Source: Streptomyces morookaense (GTDB lineage Bacteria > Actinomycetota > Actinomycetes > Streptomycetales > Streptomycetaceae). Taken from it: a stretch of 64,000 nt of DNA. The translations under genes and the position numbers were made by a program. This document shows, one piece after another, positions 1 through 9,553 of this stretch. Location: positions 94,586 through 158,585 of the forward strand of contig NZ_JABBXF010000029.1 in assembly GCF_013030945.1 (NCBI RefSeq). The letters run 5' to 3'. The notes beneath the pieces are model-generated. The model saw only the letters and a program-made list of their open reading frames with translations, did not search any database and had not been told where the DNA came from. Within the stretch, counting starts at the first letter, position 1. Each line of letters opens with the position of its first letter.

Positions 1-2514
1 CGGGGCGCGCTGCTGGCCGGCGAGGACCTCTCGTACCGGGACTTCTCCGGCGTCGATCTCACCGGTGCCGATCTGACGGGGGCGAGCCTGGTCGGTGCGG
101 GGCTGTCCCGCGCGGTGCTGCGGGGTGCCCGGCTCGCGGGCGCGCGGCTGGCCGACGCCGATCTGACCGGTGCGGATCTGCGCGACGCGGACCTGCGCGG
201 CGCCCGGCTGATCCGTACCGCGCTCGACGGGGTGCGGGTGGCCGGGAGCCGCTGGTACCAGTCGGCGCTGATCAACGCCACGGCCGGGCAGGATGTGTTG
301 GCCAGTCCCGAGCTGCGGTACGCCTCCATGTCGCCCGGGCTGCCCGCCGAACCCGGCCTGCGGCCCTCGGCGGTCGGCGTGCCGTACGGCTACGGCATGC
401 GCACCGGCCGGCTGCCCGAGCCCGTCGCCTTCAGCCCCGGCGGCGAACTCCTCGCGCTGGGCAGCGACGACGGCAGCGTCCTGGTGTGCGACGCGGCCAC
501 CGGCACGGCGCTGCGCACGCTCCAGGGCCACACCGACCGGGTCTATGCGGTGAAGTTCCGGGGGCAGGTGCTGGCCACCGGCGGGGCGGACGGCGTCGTG
601 CGGCTGTGGGACCCGGTCGCCGGGACCTGCCGTCATGAACTGGACGTGCACCGGGACGGGGTGTGGCCCGTCTCCCTGGACCGGTCCGGCACCCGCCTGG
701 CGACCGGCGACGCGGAGGGCACCGTCACCCTGTGGGACACCGCCACGGGAGCCGTCGCCCACCGGCTCCCGGGCCACCGGGCGCCTGTCTACACCGCGGT
801 GTTCGGCCCGGACGGCACCGTGCTCGTCACCGGGGACGCCGACGCGGCGGTACGGCTGTGGGACACCGCGACCGGCCATCTGCTGGGCGAGCTGAAGGGA
901 CACCGAGGGGCCGTCTACCGTGCCGCGTTCAGCCCGGACGGGACACTGCTGGCGACCGGCGACCGGGGCGCGGATCACAGCCGCGGCACGGTGCGCGTCT
1001 GGAACGTCGCGGACCGGCAGCTGCTGCACCGGCTCGCCGGGCACACCGGCCGCGTCTACACCCTCGCCTTCCACCCGGGCGGGCGGCTGCTGGCCAGCGG
1101 GGACACCGACGGGCAGGTGCGGCTGTGGGACCCGGTGGCCGGCACCGCCGTCGGCGATCCCGTCAAGAGCCGGGGCGGAGCGGTCTACCAGGTCGTCTTC
1201 GACCTGGCGGGCGCCCTCCTCGCCGCGGGCGACAGCGACGGCGAGGTGTGCCTCTGGCAGGTCGCACTCGACGCGGACACCTGGTCCGTCACCCCGCTGC
1301 GCCGGCAGCCCGACGAGCACCAGGGCTCCGTCTGGGCCTGCCACTTCCGCCCCGGGGACGGCACCCCGGACGCCGGCCCGCTGCTGGTGTCCGTGGGCAA
1401 CGAGGGCGTGGTGCGCATGTGGGACGCCTCCACCGGACAGGGCCGGCGCATCCTGCGCGGCCACGGGCGGAAGGTGACGGGGCTGGCGTTCAGCGCCACG
1501 GGCCACCACCTGGCCGCCTGCGGCAACGACGGCGTGGTGCGGCTGTGGGACACCGCGACCGGGTGCCGGGTGCGGGAACTGTGCGGCCGCAACGACCGTC
1601 TGGTCTCGGCCGTCTTCCACCCCAGCGGCACGGTGCTCGCCACCACCAGCAGCGACGGCGACGTCTACCTGTGGGACGCCGCCACCGGCGAGTACGAGCG
1701 CGAACTCGACGCCGAGACCGACCACGTGTGGGCCGAGGCCTTCAGCGGCGACGGCGAGCTCCTCGCCACCGCCAACGACGACGACACCGTCCGGCTGTGG
1801 TACCGCAGCACGGGCACCCTGGTGACCAGCCTCACCCAGCATCGCGGCCGGGTACGGTCGATCGCGTTCCGCAAGGACGGCACGGGCCTGGCCACCGGCT
1901 GCGACGACCGGTACGTGCGCCTGTGGGACTTCGCCGCGGGCCGCCTCGTGGCCGAACTCGGCGGCCACGGCGACCGCGTGTACGCGGTGGTCCACGGCCC
2001 CGACGACGCGTGGCTGGCGAGCGCCTCCTGGGACGGCCAGGCCATCGTCTGGCGCGAGGGCGCCGTCGCCCACCGGCTGCGCGGCCACACCGGCCGGCTG
2101 TGGACCGCCGCGGCCCACCCGACCCGCCCGCTGCTGGCGACCGGGGGCGACGACCGTGTCGTGCGCCTGTGGAACCCCCTGACCGGCGAGGAAGCCGGCC
2201 GCCTCACCGGCCACACCGGCCGGATCCTCGCCCTCGCCTTCAGCCCCGACGGCTCCCTGCTCGCCAGCGGCGGCACGGACGGCACGGTCCGGCTGTGGAC
2301 GGTGCCGGAGGACGGCACCCCGGCGGCACGGGCCACGCTGATCGGCGTCGAGGGCGGCTGGGCCGCCCTGACGCCGGCCGGCGGCTACAAGTACGACGGC
2401 GACATGGCGGGCGAGTTCTGGCACGTGGTGGGCATGTGCCGCTTCGAGCCGGGCGAACTCGACGACCATGTGCCGGGGGTGCGGCGGCTGGGCGTGGACG
2501 ACGTGATCCCGTAG
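1..2514 (+). CDS. Pentapeptide-repeat/WD40-repeat protein, 5' end outside window
   Basis: The reading frame is open from the first base, so the true start lies upstream. The first 75 or so visible residues are pentapeptide repeats of the A(D/N)LxG type. They are followed by about 15 WD40 units, each ending in LWD or a variant, enough for two seven-bladed propellers. A roughly 50-residue C-terminal tail after the last blade contains GGYKYDGD. In Streptomyces such arrays are usually the sensor half of large STAND-type NTPase or protease fusions, so an N-terminal effector/NTPase is expected upstream; that is inference. No enzymatic motif is visible in this part. The gene stands alone: 158 bp with a repeat fragment separate it from arcA. 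Confidence 0.85.
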   Translation, partial: RGALLAGEDLSYRDFSGVDLTGADLTGASLVGAGLSRAVLRGARLAGARLADADLTGADLRDADLRGARLIRTALDGVRVAGSRWYQSALINATAGQDVLASPELRYASMSPGLPAEPGLRPSAVGVPYGYGMRTGRLPEPVAFSPGGELLALGSDDGSVLVCDAATGTALRTLQGHTDRVYAVKFRGQVLATGGADGVVRLWDPVAGTCRHELDVHRDGVWPVSLDRSGTRLATGDAEGTVTLWDTATGAVAHRLPGHRAPVYTAVFGPDGTVLVTGDADAAVRLWDTATGHLLGELKGHRGAVYRAAFSPDGTLLATGDRGADHSRGTVRVWNVADRQLLHRLAGHTGRVYTLAFHPGGRLLASGDTDGQVRLWDPVAGTAVGDPVKSRGGAVYQVVFDLAGALLAAGDSDGEVCLWQVALDADTWSVTPLRRQPDEHQGSVWACHFRPGDGTPDAGPLLVSVGNEGVVRMWDASTGQGRRILRGHGRKVTGLAFSATGHHLAACGNDGVVRLWDTATGCRVRELCGRNDRLVSAVFHPSGTVLATTSSDGDVYLWDAATGEYERELDAETDHVWAEAFSGDGELLATANDDDTVRLWYRSTGTLVTSLTQHRGRVRSIAFRKDGTGLATGCDDRYVRLWDFAAGRLVAELGGHGDRVYAVVHGPDDAWLASASWDGQAIVWREGAVAHRLRGHTGRLWTAAAHPTRPLLATGGDDRVVRLWNPLTGEEAGRLTGHTGRILALAFSPDGSLLASGGTDGTVRLWTVPEDGTPAARATLIGVEGGWAALTPAGGYKYDGDMAGEFWHVVGMCRFEPGELDDHVPGVRRLGVDDVIP

Positions 2515-2597
2515 CGGCCGGGCGGTCCGCCGGGCGTGCCACCCGAACAGCCCACGTTCGGTGGCCCCGGCCGGGCCGGCGGGGCCACGGTGGAGCG

Positions 2598-2638
2598 AGG
2601 GCGTGTCCGATGGGTCGGTGCGGACGCAGCGCGCGTCC
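2598..2638 (+). repeat. Solo terminal fragment of the hairpin element found at 48971-49130
   Basis: Positions 2598-2618 are identical over 21 bp to the inverted-repeat end of the element at 48970-49131, and similarity continues for about five more bases with one mismatch. The fragment runs into a small hairpin, GGACGC (2622-2627) paired with GCGTCC (2633-2638). Only one end is present. It is the only notable structure in the 158-bp gap before arcA. Confidence 0.7.
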
Positions 2639-2672
2639 CCTCCCCCGCGACCCCCGTGACCGAAGGACGGCC

Positions 2673-3932
2673 ATGACCGACACCGCCGCTGCCGCCCGCG
2701 CCCATGGTGTGCACTCGGAGGTCGGCCGGCTGCACAAGGTCCTGGTCTGCGCGCCGGGGCTGGCCCATCGCCGTCTGACGCCCACCAACGCGGAGGACCT
2801 GCTGTTCGACGACGTGATGTGGGTGGAGAACGCCCAGCGCGACCACGCGGACTTCGTCGGCGAGCTCACCCGGCGCGGGGTGGAGGTCGTCGAGCTGCAC
2901 GACCTGCTGGCGCAGACCATGGCGATTCCCGAGGCCCGCTCGTGGCTGCTGGACCGGAAGATCACCGCGAACCAGGTGGGTGCCGGACTGACCGACGGCA
3001 CCCGTGCCTACCTGGACTCCCTCCCGCCGCGCGCGCTCGCCGAGTTCCTCATCGGCGGACTCGCCACCTCCGATCTGCCCGAGGACTACCGCACCGGGCA
3101 CATCGCCCTGGCCCGGGAGGCGGCGGGCGCCCGCGAGTACCTCATGCCGCCGCTGCCCAACACCCTCTACACCCGTGACACCACCTGCTGGCTCTACGGC
3201 GGTCTCACCCTCAATCCGCTGTACTGGCCCGCACGCCACGACGAGACCTTGCTGATGAAGGCGGTGTACGCCTTCCACCCCGGCTACGCGGGATCCACCG
3301 TCTGGTGGGGCGACCCCGAACAGGACTGGGGCCAGGCCACGTTCGAGGGCGGTGACATCATGCCCGTCGGGAACGGGGTCGTCCTGATGGGCATGAGCGA
3401 GCGCACCTCCCGCCAGGCCATCACCCAGGTCGCCGCCGCCCTGTTCCGGGCCGGCGCGGCCCGGCACGTCGTCGTCGCCGGCATGCCCAAACTCCGCTCG
3501 GCGATGCACCTGGACACCGTGTTCACCTTCGCCGACCGGGACATCGTCACCCTCTATCCCGCGATCACCGACAGCATCCACACCTTCTCGCTGCGCCCCT
3601 CCGACGACGCCACCGGCGTCGGGATCACCGACGAGGGCTCACGCCCCTTCACCGCCGTGGTCGCCGACGCGCTGGGCCTCGGCAAGCTGCACGTGATCGC
3701 CACCGGCGGCGACGTCTACGCGTCCGAGCGCCAGCAGTGGGACAGCGGGAACAACGCCGTCGCCCTGGAACCGGGCGTGGTCTTCACCTACGACCGCAAC
3801 ACCACCACCAACGCCCTGCTGCGCGCGGCCGGCGTCGAGGTCATCACCATCGTCGGCGCCGAACTGGGCCGCGGCCGCGGCGGCGGTCACTGCATGACCT
3901 GCCCCCTCATCCGCGAACCGGTCGCGTACTGA
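2673..3932 (+). CDS. arcA: Arginine deiminase
   Basis: 419-residue cytoplasmic enzyme that hydrolyses L-arginine to citrulline and ammonium, the first step of the arginine deiminase pathway. The start is fixed by GAAGGA five bases before the ATG. Family landmarks are in place: FEGGD at residues 224-228, HLDT at 279-282, and the C-terminal GGGHCMTCP with the catalytic cysteine near residue 407. Length matches the family (about 400-420). It is followed after 19 bp by the probable arginine/ornithine antiporter. Ornithine transcarbamylase (arcB) and carbamate kinase (arcC) are not in the window, so the rest of the pathway must be encoded elsewhere. Confidence 0.95.
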   Translation: MTDTAAAARAHGVHSEVGRLHKVLVCAPGLAHRRLTPTNAEDLLFDDVMWVENAQRDHADFVGELTRRGVEVVELHDLLAQTMAIPEARSWLLDRKITANQVGAGLTDGTRAYLDSLPPRALAEFLIGGLATSDLPEDYRTGHIALAREAAGAREYLMPPLPNTLYTRDTTCWLYGGLTLNPLYWPARHDETLLMKAVYAFHPGYAGSTVWWGDPEQDWGQATFEGGDIMPVGNGVVLMGMSERTSRQAITQVAAALFRAGAARHVVVAGMPKLRSAMHLDTVFTFADRDIVTLYPAITDSIHTFSLRPSDDATGVGITDEGSRPFTAVVADALGLGKLHVIATGGDVYASERQQWDSGNNAVALEPGVVFTYDRNTTTNALLRAAGVEVITIVGAELGRGRGGGHCMTCPLIREPVAY

Positions 3933-3951
3933 CCGCCCGACGGAGCGAGAC

Positions 3952-5418
3952 ATGACGCAAATCCATGACAGCGGTGGGGTCCGGAGCGCCGACGGCGCGT
4001 CACCGGCTCCGGCCAAACTGACGCTGCTGACGATGACGTCGATGGTCGTCGGCTCGATGGTGGGCGCCGGGGTGTTCTCGCTGCCGAGCCGCTTCGCGCA
4101 GGCGACCGGCGTGGCCGGTGCGCTGATCGCCTGGACGGTCGCCGGTCTGGGCATGCTGATGCTCGCCCTCGTCTTCCAGACCCTCGCCGTGCGCAGGCCG
4201 CAGCTGGATGCCGGTGTGTATGCCTACGCCAAGGCCGGGTTCGGCGAATACCTGGGATTCTTCTCGGCGTTCGGGTACTGGGCCAGCGCGTGCGTGGGGA
4301 ACGTCACCTACTGGGTGCTGATCATGTCCACCCTCGGGGCCGTCGCACCGGCGCTCGGGGAGGGTCAGACGCTGCTCGCGGTGGTGCTCTCCTCGATCGG
4401 GCTCTGGGCGTTCTTCCTGCTGATCCGGCGCGGGGTCAGGGAGGCCACCGCGATCAACCGGATCGTCACGGTCGCCAAGCTGGTTCCCATCCTGGTCTTC
4501 ATCGTCCTGGCGCTCTTCTGTCTCGATCCGGCCGTCTTCGCCCGGAACATCACCGGCGCCGACTATGGGGGTTCGCTCTTCCCGCAGGTCCGCAGCACCA
4601 TGCTGGTGACCGTCTTCGTCTTCCTCGGTGTCGAGGGTGCCAACGTCTACTCCCGCCACGCCAGGCGCCGCGAGGACGTCGGGCGGGCCACCGTCCTGGG
4701 ATTCCTGAGCGTCTTCGCCGTTTTCGCCTCGGTCACCATCGTCTCCTACGGCATCCTGCCGCTGCGCGAGATCGCGGCGCTGCGTCAGCCCTCGATGGGA
4801 CAAGTGCTGCAAGCGGCCGTCGGCACCTGGGGAAACGTGTTCGTGAGCGCCGGCCTGATCATCTCCGTGCTCGGCGCCTACCTCGCCTGGAGCCTGATGG
4901 CCGCGGAGGTGCTGTTCGTCGCCGCACGGGACGACGACATGCCCCGCTTCCTGCGGCGCTCCACCGTCGCCGACGTGCCGGTTGCGGCCCTGTTCCTGAG
5001 CACCTGCCTGTCGCAACTCGTCCTCGTCATCACCTTCTTCTCCGGCGACGCCTTCAACTTCGCCCTCGACCTGACCAGCGCGCTGTCGCTCATCCCGTAC
5101 CTGCTGGCCGCCGCGTATGCGCTGAAGATCGCCCTCCACCGCCCGCCGGGCGCCACCCGGCGGGAGGGCACCACCCGCGAACTGGCCGTCGCCGCGCTGG
5201 CCACGCTCTACACCGTGTTCCTGCTGTACGCGGCCGGGCTGACGTTCGTCCTGATCGCCTTCGTCGTCTACGCGCCCGCCACCGTGCTGTTCGTCATGGC
5301 CCGCCGCGAGCAGGTCCGGACCGTGTTCACGCCGCGCGAACTCGTCATCTTCGCCGTCTCGGTGGCCGGTGCCGTCGCCGGCATCGTCGCGCTCGCGACA
5401 GGAACGATTCACCTGTGA
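3952..5418 (+). CDS. arcD: Basic amino acid antiporter, APC superfamily (ArcD-like arginine/ornithine exchanger)
   Basis: 488-residue integral membrane protein with about 12 hydrophobic segments. It has the APC first-helix signature GSMVGAGVFSLP near residue 35 and FGEYLGFFSAFGYWAS near residue 93, typical of the basic amino acid/polyamine antiporter branch. Placement 19 bp downstream of arcA, on the same strand, suggests it imports arginine in exchange for ornithine or citrulline at the cytoplasmic membrane. The substrate is inferred from context; a lysine or agmatine exchanger of the same branch is the alternative. Confidence 0.8.
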   Translation: MTQIHDSGGVRSADGASPAPAKLTLLTMTSMVVGSMVGAGVFSLPSRFAQATGVAGALIAWTVAGLGMLMLALVFQTLAVRRPQLDAGVYAYAKAGFGEYLGFFSAFGYWASACVGNVTYWVLIMSTLGAVAPALGEGQTLLAVVLSSIGLWAFFLLIRRGVREATAINRIVTVAKLVPILVFIVLALFCLDPAVFARNITGADYGGSLFPQVRSTMLVTVFVFLGVEGANVYSRHARRREDVGRATVLGFLSVFAVFASVTIVSYGILPLREIAALRQPSMGQVLQAAVGTWGNVFVSAGLIISVLGAYLAWSLMAAEVLFVAARDDDMPRFLRRSTVADVPVAALFLSTCLSQLVLVITFFSGDAFNFALDLTSALSLIPYLLAAAYALKIALHRPPGATRREGTTRELAVAALATLYTVFLLYAAGLTFVLIAFVVYAPATVLFVMARREQVRTVFTPRELVIFAVSVAGAVAGIVALATGTIHL

Positions 5419-5467
5419 CCGACTACCGTGTCCCTCCGGCACGCCTGCTCATCGACCGGAGGCCCTC

Positions 5468-6178
5468 ATGGACAGCACCGTTCACCCGCTCGCCGACCTC
5501 GTGGCCCTGGGCAGCCGGGCGCTGGCGGCAGCAGGCCACGGCGACATGGTCTGGGGGCACTTGGCGCTGCGCGACGACGAGGGCCGCGGGGTGTGGCTGA
5601 AGGAGCCCGGCTGGGGCCTGGAGGAGATCCGGCCCGAGCGGGTCCAACTGGTCTCCTGGGAGGGCGACGTGCTGGTCGGCACGGGCGCGCCGCACAAGGA
5701 GTATCCGATCCACACCGAGATCATGCGGGCCCGCCCCGAGGTCCGGGCGACCGTGCACACCCATGCGGCCACCGTGAACGCCTTCAGCGCGCTGGACGTG
5801 CCGCTGCGGCCGATCAGTCACGACGCCGTGCTCTTCGCCGAGCACGGGCTGCCGCGGTTCACGGCGACCGCCGACCTGGTCCGCTCCCCCGGACTCGGCC
5901 GGGCGCTGGCCGACGACCTGGGCGGGGCGCGTGCTTGTCTGATGCCGCAGCACGGGCTGGTGGCGGTCGGCCCGGACGTCGCGCACGCGGTGATGACGGC
6001 GATCCTGCTGGAACGCGCCTGCGCGGTGCAGCTCACCGCGCTGGCGGCGGGCGGGATCCGGGAGTTCACCGGCCACGAGGAGAGTGTGGAGAAGGCTTCG
6101 ACGGTCTGGGCGGCTCAGCAGATGGAGGCGGGCTGGCGTTACTGGGCCCGGCGGGCCGCCGCGGTCCCGGGCGTCTGA
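5468..6178 (+). CDS. Class II aldolase/adducin family protein
   Basis: 236 residues, the usual size of a single aldolase_II domain. Zinc-site histidines are visible in VHTHAA (about residues 96-101), and a downstream PQHG motif occurs near residue 160. An acidic pair (HTEIM) lies just upstream. Family members are metal-dependent aldolases, epimerases or decarboxylases acting on sugar phosphates or hydroxy acids; the substrate cannot be told here. The start is the ATG after GGAGG at 5459-5463. It lies 49 bp after arcD on the same strand and may be co-transcribed, though no functional link to arginine catabolism is evident. Confidence 0.8.
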   Translation: MDSTVHPLADLVALGSRALAAAGHGDMVWGHLALRDDEGRGVWLKEPGWGLEEIRPERVQLVSWEGDVLVGTGAPHKEYPIHTEIMRARPEVRATVHTHAATVNAFSALDVPLRPISHDAVLFAEHGLPRFTATADLVRSPGLGRALADDLGGARACLMPQHGLVAVGPDVAHAVMTAILLERACAVQLTALAAGGIREFTGHEESVEKASTVWAAQQMEAGWRYWARRAAAVPGV

Positions 6179-6193
6179 CGCCCGGCCCCGTGG

Positions 6194-7540
6194 TCAGGGG
6201 GTGACCAGCCGGCCGGGGCGGCGGTCGGTGAACGCCGTGGTGCCGGCGGGCTGGTCGGCCGCCAGGGCGGCGGCGCCGGTTGCGGGCCAGTGGCCGCTGT
6301 CGATGCGGCGGACGAGCGCGTGCAGGCCCGCGAGGATTTCATTCGTGGTGAAGGCGCAGTGGCCCTGGCGGGCTATGAACGCCTGCCGCAGCAAAGGGCC
6401 GTTGCCGGTGGCGCGGACGCGGGCGGCGAAGGCGGTTTCCTGTTCGGCGGGGGCGAGCGGGTCGGCGGTGGTGTGCAGGTCGAGCAGCGGTACGTCCAAC
6501 CGCCCGTCCGCCGTGGAGGTTCGGCGCATCCAGCGGGCCGCGGCCGGGTCCGCGCGGTGGGCGGGGGCCCGGGACAGGGCCGCCAGGTCGGCGTCCAGGT
6601 CGAGGCCGGCTGTCCGGTAGAGCGCGAGGACTTCGCGGAAGTGGGGTGAACGTGCGAGCAGGGCAGGCCAGTTCAGGCCTTCCGTGGAGCCGCTGTCGCC
6701 GCCTGCGGCCTGTTCGATGTCGTAGCGTGCGGTCATGATGAAGCGGAGTTGTCCGGCTGCGAGCCATTGGTACTGCTGTGCCTCCTGTCCGGCCGGGTCG
6801 TCCGTGTCGGGCGGGTTCTGGCCGGGGGACCAGGCCGGCAGGTTGAGGTAGGCGGCTGCCAGGGCGATGCGGGCGCGGCCCTGCGGAGTGCGCTGGGCGG
6901 TTCCGGCCGCTGCGGTCAGGGAGTTGGCGGCAGCGGTGGCCGCGGCTGCGCTCGGGTAGCCGGTCAGGGGGATCCGGTCGGCCGGGGCGAGGAGTGCGGC
7001 GAGGGCGGTCTCGGCGGCGAGTTGGTAGTTGTCGAGGTCGGTCCCGCCTGCGACGAGGCCGCACAGGCCGAGTGCGCCCGCGATCCTGCCGTGCGGGTCG
7101 CCGGCGATCCGGGCGTTGACGAGGCCGCCCATGGACTGGCCGACGGAGACGGTGCGTCGGGGGCGGCCGACGGCGGCGGTGAAGGCGTCGAGGGTGGCGA
7201 ACTGGTCGCGTTCGGCGCTGCCGAGGGCCCACCGTGAGCCGTGCGGGTCGTAGGAGGAGCCGGCGAGTGCATAGCCCTCGGCGAGCAGGGCGGCGCCCGT
7301 GGCCGGGTCGGGGGCGTCCTGGGCCCGGAGGGGGCCGTAGCCGTGGCTGTACAGCAGCAGTGTGCCGTTCCAGTGCGGCGGGATGTCGGCGGTCCAGTTC
7401 GCGCCGTCGGCGAGGGTGCCGGTGCGGTGGTCCGCGGCCGTTCCGGCGCGGGCGGCGGCGGGCGGGGCGGGGGTGAGGGCGAGGGCGAGGGTGAAGGCGG
7501 CGCCGGCAAGGGCGATGCGGCGTGCGAGGCGTGTGCGCAT
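6194..7540 (-). CDS. Secreted alpha/beta hydrolase
   Basis: 448 residues with a clear Sec signal peptide: RTRLARR, then a hydrophobic stretch to about residue 27 and an AAARA cleavage region. The mature protein has an alpha/beta-hydrolase fold with nucleophile elbow GQSMGG (about residues 138-143), an HSHGYG-like oxyanion region (SHGYG) near residue 67, and a late GHCAF motif near residue 405 supplying the probable catalytic histidine. It is likely an extracellular esterase; the substrate is unknown. It converges with the aldolase gene (15 bp apart) and is preceded by 106 bp without a gene. Confidence 0.8.
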   Translation of the reverse strand: MRTRLARRIALAGAAFTLALALTPAPPAAARAGTAADHRTGTLADGANWTADIPPHWNGTLLLYSHGYGPLRAQDAPDPATGAALLAEGYALAGSSYDPHGSRWALGSAERDQFATLDAFTAAVGRPRRTVSVGQSMGGLVNARIAGDPHGRIAGALGLCGLVAGGTDLDNYQLAAETALAALLAPADRIPLTGYPSAAAATAAANSLTAAAGTAQRTPQGRARIALAAAYLNLPAWSPGQNPPDTDDPAGQEAQQYQWLAAGQLRFIMTARYDIEQAAGGDSGSTEGLNWPALLARSPHFREVLALYRTAGLDLDADLAALSRAPAHRADPAAARWMRRTSTADGRLDVPLLDLHTTADPLAPAEQETAFAARVRATGNGPLLRQAFIARQGHCAFTTNEILAGLHALVRRIDSGHWPATGAAALAADQPAGTTAFTDRRPGRLVTP

Positions 7541-7646
7541 GGCGGAGTGCTCCTGGGGCGGTGGGCGGGGAGGAGCGGTACGGGTCGCAGCGATGCGCCG
7601 GCGCGGCGGAGAGCGCGTCGAATGTAGGGCGGAATTTCAACAGCGG

Positions 7647-8477
7647 TCAAGGGGTTGCCGAGGGAAAGGGAGCGGGGATGGTGTCCAGTATCCGTTCCGC
7701 TTCCGCGCGGGCCGCGGCTGCGCAGCGCCGGGCCAGGGTGTGGAAGAGCTGCTCGGCGCGGATCGCGGGCCAGTCGGCCGGCAGGTGTTCGGCGGGGAGA
7801 CGGGGGTCGCGCCGGACGAGTTCCAGCCAGTCCGTGTGCAGCAGCAGTTGGCCGCTCAGCGGGTCCCCGCCGAGGGCGCCTGGCGGGCTCCAGCGGTCCA
7901 GGAAGGTGCGGTACTGGGCGGCGATCGCGACGGTGTCGAAGGCGGACTCGACCACCTGTCCGGCCTCCGTCGGCGCCAGCACCGTGCCGCGGAAGACCCG
8001 CAGATGGGCGTCCAGCCCGAGGTCGCCGAGCAGCGCGGCCACGTCCACCACGCCGGGTGCCACCCACAGCCCGTTCTGCAGGATCCCGAAGCCGCCCCAG
8101 GTCAGACGGGAGCGCAGGTCGTGCCGTTCGCGCCGCCAGGCCTCCGGCAGCGAGTAGCCGACCAGGGTCCACTGCCCGTCCCAGTCGCGGTTGACGGCCC
8201 CGGTGCGCCAGATGCGGTCGTGCCCGTTCTGAAGGACCGTCACCGCGCGCGGGGTGAGGGCGAAGTACGCCTTGCGTCCCCTGCGATGGCGCTCCAGCAG
8301 CCCGCGGCCGGCCATGCGGGTCAGGGTCGAGCGGACCGCCTCCTCGGTGACGCCGACACGGGCGAACACCTCGATCACGGAGCCGGAGGACAGGGCGGTG
8401 TCCCGGCCGAGCACATGGATGCCGAAGAAGTTCAGCATCAACGACTGGGGGCGCGGGGCAGGTTCGAGGCTGGTCAC
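7647..8477 (-). CDS. PaaX family transcriptional regulator
   Basis: 276-residue regulator with an N-terminal winged-helix domain (AVRSTLTRMAGRGLLERHRRGR) and the PaaX-type central and C-terminal domain containing WDGQWTLVGYSLPE and a late LLLHTDWLELVR motif. PaaX-family members bind aryl-CoA thioesters and repress aromatic catabolic operons. It is divergent from the aromatic operon starting at 8606, its probable target. The GTG at 8477 is chosen because a TACGCT -10 box lies six bases upstream and no Shine-Dalgarno is present, which fits a leaderless mRNA. An in-frame GTG at 8483 is the alternative. Confidence 0.85.
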   Translation of the reverse strand: MTSLEPAPRPQSLMLNFFGIHVLGRDTALSSGSVIEVFARVGVTEEAVRSTLTRMAGRGLLERHRRGRKAYFALTPRAVTVLQNGHDRIWRTGAVNRDWDGQWTLVGYSLPEAWRRERHDLRSRLTWGGFGILQNGLWVAPGVVDVAALLGDLGLDAHLRVFRGTVLAPTEAGQVVESAFDTVAIAAQYRTFLDRWSPPGALGGDPLSGQLLLHTDWLELVRRDPRLPAEHLPADWPAIRAEQLFHTLARRCAAAARAEAERILDTIPAPFPSATP

Positions 8478-8483
8478 GCGCAC

Positions 8484-8489
8484 AGCGTA
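8484..8489 (-). promoter_or_regulatory. Leaderless -10 box of the PaaX-family gene
   Basis: TACGCT on the minus strand sits six bases before the GTG start at 8477, the spacing expected when transcription begins at the start codon. No convincing -35 hexamer was found 17-18 bp further upstream. Confidence 0.45.
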
Positions 8490-8539
8490 GGCGGTGCCGC
8501 GGCCACCGTGCGGGGCAGGCCGAAATATTGGGCAGATCA

Positions 8540-8569
8540 TTGACGGCCTACAAGTCAAGTGCCTAACGT
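8540..8569 (+). promoter_or_regulatory. Promoter of the aromatic catabolic operon with overlapping inverted repeat
   Basis: A -35 TTGACG (8540-8545) and a -10 TAACGT (8564-8569) are separated by 18 bp. The start site would be near 8575, about 30 bp before the SDR start codon. The -35 is one arm of a perfect inverted repeat TTGAC-N9-GTCAA (8540-8558). Binding there would block RNA polymerase, so it is the best candidate operator for the divergent PaaX-type regulator. Confidence 0.6.
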
Positions 8570-8605
8570 GAACGCCTCCCTCCACTCTCGGTCGAGGAGC
8601 ATTCC

Positions 8606-9553
8606 ATGCATTTCATGCCATCCATGCGCCCCTTACATCTGAACGGGAAAGTGGCTGTCGTCACGGGCAGCGGACGCGGGTTGGGGCTCGCCTACGCCAA
8701 GGCCCTCGCCGCAGCCGGAGCGGCCGTCGTGGTCGACGATGTGGACGCGCAAGCGGCGGCCGCCGCCGTCAAGGAGATCGAAGCAGCCGGCGGCCGGGCC
8801 GTCGCCGAGACCGCCGAAGTCGGCGGCACCGAAGCGGCCGAGGCGCTCGTCGCCCGCGCCGTGGACGCCTTCGGGCGGCTGGACGTGATGGTCACCAACG
8901 CGGGCGTCCTGCGCGACCGTGTGCTGTGGAAGATGACGGACGACGACTTCGACACCGTCGTCCGGGTCCATCTGCGCGGCACCTTCACCTGCGTCCGCGC
9001 GGCGGTACGGCGCATGCGCGAGCAGGGCGGAGGCGGCCGTGTCGTCGTCGCGGGCTCGCCCGCCGGGCAGCGCGGCAACTTCGGCCAGACCAACTACGCA
9101 GCCGCCAAGGCCGGTATCGCGGCGATGGTCCGCACCTGGGCGATGGAGCTGGCGCGCGACGGCATCACCGCCAACGCCGTGATACCGGTCGCCGCCACCG
9201 CCATGACCCGCACCATTCCGGCCTTCGCCCCCTACGTCGACGCCCTGGAGCGGGACGGCACCCCGCTGCCCGACGCCCTGCGCAAGGGCGAGGGCTTCGG
9301 CACCACGGAGGATGTCGCCCCGCTGGCCGTCTTCCTCGCCTCCGACGCCGCCGCGGACGTCACCGGCCAGTGCATCGGCATCGGCGGCGACAAACTCGCC
9401 CTGTGGTCCCACCCGCAGGAGACCGCCGTCGCCTACGCGGACGGCGGCTGGAGCGCGGAGGCGATCGCCGCCGCCTGGCCGGTCTCCGTCGGGCGCACGC
9501 CCGAGACCTGCGGCATCCCTGCGCCGCGCATCGCGCAGGAGGCCTCCCGGTGA
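8606..9553 (+). CDS. SDR-family 3-hydroxyacyl-CoA dehydrogenase-like protein (CouN-like), with TTA codon
   Basis: 315-residue short-chain dehydrogenase. It has the NAD-binding TGSGRGLG near residue 22, a TNAGVL motif, and a catalytic Tyr/Lys pair in NYAAAKAG. First gene of the operon. With the ligase and MaoC hydratase downstream it would oxidise the beta-hydroxyacyl-CoA formed from an arylpropenoic acid. The start has GAGGAG six bases upstream. The tenth codon is TTA (8633-8635), so translation should depend on the bldA leucyl-tRNA; the alternative starts at 8615 and 8624 also precede it. The stop overlaps the next start (GTGA). Confidence 0.8.
   Translation: MHFMPSMRPLHLNGKVAVVTGSGRGLGLAYAKALAAAGAAVVVDDVDAQAAAAAVKEIEAAGGRAVAETAEVGGTEAAEALVARAVDAFGRLDVMVTNAGVLRDRVLWKMTDDDFDTVVRVHLRGTFTCVRAAVRRMREQGGGGRVVVAGSPAGQRGNFGQTNYAAAKAGIAAMVRTWAMELARDGITANAVIPVAATAMTRTIPAFAPYVDALERDGTPLPDALRKGEGFGTTEDVAPLAVFLASDAAADVTGQCIGIGGDKLALWSHPQETAVAYADGGWSAEAIAAAWPVSVGRTPETCGIPAPRIAQEASR

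Noticed and set aside
663..2672. Extension of arcA upstream to position 663
   Set aside because: The frame is open through the WD40 gene but reads as Arg/Pro-rich shadow; arcA has a good ribosome site and family N-terminus at 2673.
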